Shown: positions 58,901-64,000 of the stretch, in pieces | Layout of the letters: the number at the start of each line of letters is the position of its first letter | Position numbering within the stretch: position 1 is the stretch's first letter | From: Diprion similis | Lineage: Eukaryota > Arthropoda > Insecta > Hymenoptera > Diprionidae | Assembly (NCBI RefSeq): GCF_021155765.1 | Contig: NC_060118.1 | Coordinates: 11,975,146-12,039,145, forward strand | Length of the DNA: 64,000 nucleotides | Direction of reading: 5' to 3' | The notes under the pieces: model-generated | What the model was told of the DNA's origin: nothing | Database searches by the model: none | The model's input: the letters and a program-made list of their open reading frames with translations, nothing else | Program-made: the position numbers and the translations under genes

Positions 58901-59363
58901 ATAAAAAGCAACATCTGAATCGCACAGTTGCAGTGATCGCAGAGTCGTAGCAGGGATCGGATACAATTGTAATAAAAAAAAATATAGAACACAAGGATTT
59001 CAAGAACTTTTGTACATACATTGCGCATCGAACGTTTGAAAACAAAAATTTATCCTCTTTGTATTATATTCTTCCATTGAAACACTTACTTTATATATAT
59101 ACAATACATATACACTTTCCTCGTCTGGTGTCTAGGGTATGCAATCTATGCCGATGGGTATGCAGGGCATGCGGCCAATGATGGGTGCAATGCCTGGTGC
59201 TCCCGTTGCAACTGGTGGCATGATGGTTGCGGGGGGAACCGCACCCACAATAATGGGCGCCCCGAGTCCCATGATGAGTGCTCCCCTGCAGCAGCAACAC
59301 TCTCATAGCACTGCTCAGTCGCAAGCAAACGCTGTACAACTTGATCCTTTCGGTGCTCTGTGA
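27583..59363 (+). CDS. lap: LAP / PICALM-AP180 family clathrin assembly protein (905 aa with microexon)
   Basis: Eighteen coding exons: 27583-27712, 48546-48688, 48818-48893, 49621-49635 (microexon), 50088-50190, 50320-50528, 50634-50740, 50829-50870, 51295-51389, 53620-53782, 53900-54019, 54129-54258, 54392-54481, 54965-55669, 56790-56976, 57099-57204, 58171-58239 and 59136-59363. They sum to 905 aa, or 900 without the microexon. The first ~285 residues are the ANTH domain (PKKKHLDYLIHCTN, the phosphoinositide-binding Lys cluster, then [57 protein letters not shown]). The rest is disordered, with NPF motifs at 374, 415 and 482, a clathrin-box-like LLQL, a Q-run and a C-terminal DPF. It binds PI(4,5)P2, clathrin and AP-2 and controls coated-vesicle formation, notably synaptic vesicle recycling. 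Intron 10 is GC-AG. Confidence 0.95.
28727..28785. repeat. (CT)n microsatellite
   Basis: About 29 uninterrupted CT units in lap intron 1. Similar but shorter CT runs lie at 27811-27836, 31178-31214, 36143-36171 and 45591-45632, and a GA run at about 41397-41452. Long homopurine/homopyrimidine tracts can adopt triplex DNA. Confidence 0.95.
29040..29530. repeat. Composite repeat family R1, copy 1
   Basis: The element contains forward blocks (TTTGGGGTCGC, TACGAATCTGA, AAGATGGCGGATCCAATATG, ATCCGGAGAAAAAA) and then the same blocks inverted (GGATCTGCCATCTTGAA). It ends in a tail (TTGACTCA...GTGACTCAAAGG) shared with copies 3 and 4. Length is about 490 bp. No coding capacity is seen. Confidence 0.7.
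30213..30858. repeat. 646-bp near-perfect palindrome
   Basis: The left arm 30213-30528 and right arm 30543-30858 are each 316 bases and reverse-complementary, around a 14-base spacer (30529-30542). The innermost 76 bases per arm are identical by eye (from GGAAATTGAACG to TTTGAGGTC); outer parts differ at scattered positions. The ends read GACTGTAT inward on both sides. It is transcribed as part of the lap pre-mRNA and could fold into a long hairpin. It is probably a foldback-type transposable element. Confidence 0.9.
31495..31830. repeat. Diverged single-arm relative of the palindrome
   Basis: This stretch follows the order of the right arm of the palindrome: CCTCAAATAACTTTT, then GAGACCTTTTT, GATCGTTCAAATTTCC, ACGAAAAATAGAAAAT, ATATTGATAT and a final block before an A-run. 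Substitutions and indels are frequent. Smaller traces of the same family lie at about 39672-39705 and 45066-45090. Confidence 0.55.
32170..32234. repeat. Imperfect (GGAAGA)n purine tract
   Basis: A 60-base polypurine run built of GGAAGAGGA units. It reads as poly-Glu or Gly-Arg in shadow frames; these are not genes. Confidence 0.85.
32516..32577. repeat. (TA)n microsatellite
   Basis: A nearly pure TA run of about 55 bases, in lap intron 1. Another long TA run lies at 46938-46982. Confidence 0.9.
34177..34204. repeat. G homopolymer of 28
   Basis: Twenty-eight consecutive G on the plus strand, flanked by AT-rich DNA. It could form a G-quadruplex in DNA or in the lap pre-mRNA. Confidence 0.9.
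35522..35548. repeat. C homopolymer of 27
   Basis: Twenty-seven consecutive C on the plus strand, thus a G-run on the minus strand, 1.3 kb from the G-run. The exact length may be affected by sequencing. Confidence 0.9.
37621..37846 (-). mobile_element. tRNA-derived SINE-like element with A-tail
   Basis: Read on the minus strand, the element starts near 37846. It has a box-A-like TAGTGTAGTGGTCA (37839-37826), as in tRNA-Val and tRNA-Asp, and a box-B-like CGTTTGAACCC (37811-37801), then a GC-richer body, and ends in an 18-base A tail (37638-37621). These are the hallmarks of a Pol III SINE. The tRNA itself does not fold fully, so it is not a tRNA gene. No other full copy was seen in the window; clear target-site duplications were not found. 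Confidence 0.6.
40885..41330. repeat. Composite repeat family R1, copy 2
   Basis: It opens with TTTTTGGGGTTACTGATTA and a forward ATGACGGACGAAAAT block. Two inverted blocks follow, each ending in CCGCCATCTTGAAT (about 41145 and 41285), separated by ACCGACCCCGAAA. A 22-base A-run interrupts it at about 40978-41000. The 3' tail seen in copies 1, 3 and 4 is missing. Confidence 0.65.
42317..42370. repeat. (GGA)n microsatellite
   Basis: About 17 GGA units in lap intron 1, close to a (GACGCC)n run at 42541-42569. Both produce low-complexity shadow frames only. Confidence 0.9.
45203..45248. repeat. (CA)n microsatellite
   Basis: About 22 CA units in lap intron 1. Confidence 0.95.
46180..46760. repeat. 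Composite repeat family R1, copy 3, with 121-bp tandem triplication
   Basis: The forward part (46190-46330) is followed by about three head-to-tail inverted units of 121 bp, starting at 46341, 46462 and 46583 with GTTTTTTGACCGTATTC. Each holds GTCCGCCATGATGGATCAGC and CATCTTGAATGTT. Units two and three are almost identical, so the amplification is recent. The common tail TTTGACTCAGCAC...GTGACTCAAAAGG closes it at about 46760. Confidence 0.75.
47590..48055. repeat. Composite repeat family R1, copy 4
   Basis: Layout is as in copy 1: a start with GAGAAAGTTAC, forward AAGATGGTGGATCCAATATG, central TTTTTGGGGTCGTTGATTA, inverted ATTAGATCCGCCATCTTGAA, and the tail TTGACTCAGCATAATAACGG. It lies just 0.5 kb upstream of lap exon 2. 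Confidence 0.7.
49621..49635 (+). CDS. lap: 15-nt microexon of lap
   Basis: CTGGAGCACGTGTGG is flanked by a good acceptor (TTGGGAACAG) and donor (GTGAGT). It is in phase 1 on both sides, so it inserts AGARV between SGVQ and GYDMSPF without changing the frame. Drosophila LAP carries a longer insertion at the same point of the ANTH domain, while mammalian CALM and AP180 have none. It is therefore probably a real, alternatively used microexon. Confidence 0.7.
51390..53619 (+). other. lap intron 9 (2.2 kb)
   Basis: AT-rich, with a CT run near 51594-51626 and A-runs near 53521-53545. No supported exon or other gene is seen. It separates the ANTH-coding exons from those of the disordered clathrin/AP-2-binding tail. 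Confidence 0.7.
55670..56789 (+). other. lap intron 14 (1.1 kb)
   Basis: The donor is TCAG|GTGACG and the acceptor GCTTAG|GTTTTG. A nearer AG (at 56777-56778) would lead straight into a stop in frame and was not used. If the intron is retained, the frame runs 30 codons to a stop at 55758, giving an alternative C-terminus. I see nothing else in it. Confidence 0.6.
57205..58170 (+). other. lap intron 16 with candidate cryptic exon
   Basis: AT-rich, with a short CA run at about 57311-57330. A 38-nt stretch, 57581-57618, has a good acceptor and donor (see findings). Nothing else is recognised. Confidence 0.55.
58240..59135 (+). other. lap intron 17 (0.9 kb)
   Basis: AT-rich, with no supported exon. 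The acceptor GTGTCTAG precedes the Met/Gly/Pro-rich terminal exon. Confidence 0.7.
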
Positions 59364-59900
59364 GGGGATTAGGTACCCATCTTTTTTCCATCTCTACCCA
59401 AAGTGTTAGGTGACATTATTTAGTATTTTGTTGTGTTTTTTTTTTGTTTGTTTGTCTTTATTATTATTATTATTATTATTATTCTCACTTTACAATCCTT
59501 GGTAATCGAATTTTCTAGGTGATGATAATCATTTGATCTACGTATGCGTATAACAATGATAATGATAATAACAATAATAACAGCAATAACGACGTTGTAA
59601 ATAAATCGATCGTGTGTAAATAATATTTGAATTTCTCCGTGGTTGTTGTTGTTGTTTTTTTTTTTTTTTTTTTTCTTTTTTTTTCTTTTTCTGCTTGTTT
59701 CATACAGTAGATGCGAATTAATTAATATAATCTGTCGGTGGCTGGTTCCATGTATACTGTATCGCCTTACTATCATCGCTCGATCACGTCAGCATTCAAC
59801 AATACCGATAACGATACTTTTTTAGTTTCTGTCGATAGTAAACGTTTTACATTATTGATAATAAAGGTTGGATAAATTCTTTCGTTTCAGGAATTCAATT
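59364..59900 (+). promoter_or_regulatory. Proximal 3' UTR of lap with Pumilio-type motifs and poly(A) signal
   Basis: Two TGTAAATA motifs, 59596-59603 and 59615-59622, match the Pumilio recognition element and lie only 19 nt apart. An AATAAA at 59860-59865 is a candidate poly(A) signal about 500 nt past the stop. A (TTA)n run lies at about 59458-59484. Longer 3' UTR forms are possible, as the downstream DNA is similar in style. Confidence 0.5.
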
Positions 59901-60803
59901 GGAATTAAGAAGGAGATGAAGATTAAGATGATAATATAGATGAAGATGATTTACATGAAAATGATTTACGGAGCTCCAACTTTGTACATACTGTGTAATA
60001 TGCCTTCTAAATGTTCTGCTTCCATTCCTCCGAAACCCCCCGCCTTTATCACAAGTTGATTATGAATCCAACTATCGAAAGCCTCAATTCACCCGCACCC
60101 GCACCCATCCGCATCCCTCCTCTCTCGCCCCTTTGTTAATACAACAGGTATTTATATACATATTTTCTCCTTTCTTAGTCGCAATATAGCGATCGTATTT
60201 CCAGAGTGTTACATTCTTTATTTTGCAAACGGTAAAGCTGATTTTAAACGTTTGCCAAATTGTTGTGTATAAATTCGTATAAGTTGGCCTGCAGTGCTTA
60301 TACAGACATATATATATATATGAATTCATTTCACTTGTTAGAGATGTACAAATGATGAATCGCAACTGGTTTAAATTTCACGTTTGTAATTGTAAAATTA
60401 TTATCGATGTTAGGAGAAAAAAAATTGACTTTTTTTCTTTTCTTTTCAACGTTATTATGTCGTTTTTAAAAAATATTATCCAATGTGTAACAAGTATCGG
60501 ATGAAATTCTTTTCGCCGATCCGTCTAAGTAGAATTCTTTTTTTTTTTTTTCTTTTAACTACACCGAATGTGACAGTCGTCGTAGCAAATCAATTCGACT
60601 ACATCGCAATTCTTGATCCGTACTAAAATTTACACTTGTATTTATCGTGCCAGTTTCTTTGAAATGAACAATTATCATAGCGTATATAGATTGAGATAAA
60701 ATGTTGAGAATGAACTCTACTTTTTCAGATCCCCCCACTAAATATCTGGTGTGCAGAATATTGTTGTATATTATTTTTTCAATTTATTACGATAAGTTAG
60801 GTA

Positions 60804-60857
<54 letters not shown>

Positions 60858-61240
60858 TAATACTATTATTGAAATTATTATTTCGTTAGTTACATTTTTT
60901 GGCCAAGGACATTGAAGCAGTAACGAAATGATGTTCGTTTTGAAAGAAAAATAAAAAGTATTAATTAAATAAATATTATTAATTATCAAAATAAATCTAT
61001 ACATATATATGTATAATGTATATACATATACACACACTCATATATGTGTATAACAATAGCGGTAATTATGAATATGTAAGATTGTATTGTATGATTCTAC
61101 GATAGGAAGAAGAAAAAGAGAAAAGAGACGAAGAAAGATTGTAGACGGTTCCCCCAATTAAATGTTTTGCGTCACTGTAATGTTCCGATATGTCTTAACT
61201 AGTTAGTAAATTAATAATTATTGTGTAAAACAAAAGAATA

Positions 61241-61291
<51 letters not shown>

Positions 61292-62164
61292 TAGGTCTAT
61301 GATACTCACATAAATATTATAACGATACCGTATTGGCGAATCTATGGATTCGATTATAGATGAATATAATAACGATTTAAGAGGTCTACCCTACAGTTGT
61401 ACAGCTTGGAGTACGCATATATAAGCTAACCAATTTATTGTGGCTGTGGCTAAAAGGAAAATCATGTCGAATATCTAATTACAGAATGATCTTGCTTGAT
61501 GATCTGCGTGATGTGGAAACGAAAAATAATAAATAATAATGGTAATAATAATCGTTTTGGGTTTTCGCTTCCGATTGCATAAATAAATCGCGTGTGTTTA
61601 TGGTTAGTCGATAATTGCGTGCTATGAGTATTAAGTAAGTGAGTGGAAAAAAAATACGAAGAAACAAACAACAGTGTTGTAAAATCTATCGCGCGTATGT
61701 CGATTAAAGTATGTAATTAAATTATGCCTACATGCATTAAACATATTAGGTACATATAAGCATGATACAAATTTATGAAATTTTACCAAATGAAATATCA
61801 AACTACTTTTAATGTACCTAATAGAAATTTTCACTACGGCATAAATTTTCCAGTTCTCACGGTTGGCCACATTGTTGAAATGGTTCTTCTTTTTACTTAT
61901 ATTTATTCTTTTAGTTTTTTCTAATTCAAAATACACTCAATACCGACGTGTTTGAAGAAATAATTCTTCGTTGCTGTTGGGATATTTAATAGTACAGTAT
62001 TGCGAAAATAGTATAGTTGATAGAAAAACAGAACAAGTAAGATAAAGCATCTGTATAATTGTATTACTGAGACCGTATCGTGTCCAGTTTCACACGAGTT
62101 GATTGATGCGCCAAAATTCTGTCCAACGGTTAAATTCGGTGCTGAAATATTCTTCTCTAAGAAA

Positions 62165-62198
<34 letters not shown>

Positions 62199-63170
62199 AA
62201 AACTTGTACAATAAATCATATATACACTACATACAACGTATAGTTTGAATACAGGTTTTTTTTTGTTGCAATTATTGCGTACTATTTATTTACAAGATAT
62301 CAATTTATCGTCACGATCTATTTTTTCGCGATTTTTTATCAACATTTTACTCCTTTTACAATTGTCATTCTTCTTTCATACATTTGTTTTACGACTGAAA
62401 GGTTGTTGATGAATTGACGTTTAGTTTTGTTTCTTTTTTCTTTTCTCAACAGCAGGCTTTTACAATATCTGAATTACTAACATAGGCGGATTTAAATTTT
62501 AACACACACGGTATAATTTTATATCGGCGAAATCGTATTAGGTGAAATTGAAAAAAATTCTTGCTTTTCTTTTTTTTTTTTTTTGTATGGTTTTCAATGG
62601 AATTGTATTAGCTGTGTAAATATGTAAGTTGAATTTAAAAATGAAGTAGTTGATTATATTTAATTGATTACCTAGCACGTCAGTTCCACGATAAGTTGCA
62701 AAAATCAAAAATTTCCATTTGTTATCCATTGTTAGTTTGCTTGAACTTAGTTTTTGTCTAGCTTCAATCATCGAGGTAAAAGATAAAGAAAAAAAACATG
62801 ATGATTGTAAAAATCAATTCAATTCAGGACTGGAAATATGCGATTAACAGCGTATCGTAGCGTCGTTAGTCGATGGTGCATTTGAGCATAAATAATATAA
62901 TATACATTATACATAAATACATACACACAAACACGTTATAGTTATATTAAAACTAAACATGTATTATAAATCATAGATTAGAATATATAGATAGCAAAGA
63001 CCGACGTATATCTCCTTAATCATTCACATGTACACATAACTGATGATACGTACATATATAAACTATTGTTCGTCATACCTGTTAAAACAATGATGCTGCC
63101 TTTGCAGTTACGTGAAATAATGAAATTAGAAATTTTCATTAACAAAAATTTGTCGATAAATATATCGTGT
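59901..63170. other. AT-rich region downstream of lap
   Basis: No gene is recognised. It holds (TTA)n runs at about 60805-60856 and 61243-61291, a (GAAA)n run at about 62161-62197 and several further AATAAA hexamers, so it may be a distal 3' UTR of lap or intergenic DNA. Open frames are low-complexity. Confidence 0.5.
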
Positions 63171-63178
63171 GTCCATAA

Positions 63179-63384
63179 GGAAAGTGCGTACCTTATGCGC
63201 GTGCGTCAAGTCGCTCGAATCTTATTGGCCGTCAGAGAATGTCCCTAGAAGCCCACACCTAACGGTCCGCTCCTAGTGACATTTTCTGACAGTCGCGATT
63301 GGTGTTGCATCGACTGCTCACTCATAACTGTCGGCCAATAAGATTCGTACGATTTGACGCATGCGCACAAGCCGCGCACTTTCC
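63179..63384. mobile_element. MITE-like element with 52-bp terminal inverted repeats
   Basis: The left end 63179-63231 and the reverse complement of 63332-63384 align along the whole 52 bases: both start GGAAAGTGCG and end CGAATCTTATTGGCCG, with about eight differences between. A second inverted pair lies inside (GTCAGAGAATGTCCCTAG at about 63231-63248 against its complement near 63274-63291). Total length is about 206 bp, and it is GC-richer than its flanks. Confidence 0.7.
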
Positions 63385-64000
63385 TCGTGGTATAAAACTC
63401 GGTTTTTTCGAAACTACTACCACTTATATTTTTATTCTTATATTGCGCATTTGAATATTTATCATTATAGAATCTGAACGTTATTCATTCAGCGTAACGA
63501 GAATAATTTCCATCTTCTTTTCTGTATTACGTAACCGATTTCTCATGGGTGAATTTTCTCTACCAAAATTCTTTCCGATCAATCATCAATCGACAATTAT
63601 CCATTTTCGTATAGTTTTTTTTTATCCGGCGCCTTCGACTGACCATCCGAATATGTATAAAAGTACATGGATAATGGATATACTGATATAGAAATTAATT
63701 GTCATAATCTACAGGTTATTTAAGCATAAACAGGACAATATTACGTGTGTAGCCCGTACCCTACGAAAATTATATGAATACTTAAATAATCTTCATTTTC
63801 TTTAGACTAATGAAATGGTTAACGAAAAAAGAGAAACAAAAACAAAATAATAACGATAATGAATAAGAAAGAAGATAATACAAAACAGCAACTTCTGATA
63901 TAAGAAATTTAATTTGTATATTTATATACATAATATACCAAGTCGGCTAGTTGTGTTAGAACAAATTTACATTCTCTATTCTGGCCAATTTCGTCGATAA
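63385..64000. other. AT-rich right flank
   Basis: No gene or repeat is recognised. GTATAAAA at 63390-63397, directly after the MITE-like element, resembles a TATA box but no coding region follows in the window. Confidence 0.4.

Overview
The window is nuclear DNA from an insect, most likely a hymenopteran. The evidence is AT-rich, microsatellite-loaded non-coding DNA, short-exon genes with canonical introns, and insect-type gene families (methuselah-like receptors, a pyrexia-type TRPA channel, a LAP/AP180 clathrin adaptor with the insect ANTH insertion point). Short TTAGG-like motifs are present. The order-level assignment is inference; I see no decisive species marker.

Layout. 1-5.5 kb: two tandem minus-strand short-chain dehydrogenases of the 15-hydroxyprostaglandin dehydrogenase type, each with six exons and the same intron phases. 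6.5-15.6 kb: four tandem minus-strand methuselah-like receptors. The most upstream copy (13.6-15.6 kb) has a signal peptide and Cys-rich ectodomain; the other three keep the seven-helix part but have lost the recognisable ectodomain. A decayed fragment of a fifth copy lies near 11.2 kb. 17.2-24.1 kb: mRpS9 (plus strand, 11 exons), whose 4.6-kb ninth intron holds an intronless, GC-rich TRPA channel gene on the same strand. 24.4-26.4 kb: mitochondrial arginyl-tRNA synthetase RARS2 (minus strand), convergent with mRpS9. 27.6-59.4 kb: lap (PICALM/AP180 homologue), 18 plus-strand coding exons, with a 20.8-kb first intron full of repeats. 59.4-64 kb: lap 3' UTR and AT-rich flank with a small inverted-repeat element.

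Exon chains were assembled by hand from splice signals, reading phase and family similarity. In every gene listed the phases close and the coding sum is a multiple of three. mRpS9 and RARS2 both serve mitochondrial translation. LAP acts in clathrin-coated vesicle formation. The receptor and TRPA genes are probably sensory or physiological signalling genes.

The most notable non-genic objects are a 646-bp near-perfect palindrome in lap intron 1, a composite repeat family carrying YY1/Pho-like motifs (four copies in the same intron), a tRNA-like SINE with an A-tail, a hammerhead-like motif in an inverted repeat near 2.6 kb, and an inverted-repeat element behind the TRPA gene. Splicing oddities in lap include a 15-nt in-frame microexon, a GC-AG intron, tandem donors and a candidate poison exon.
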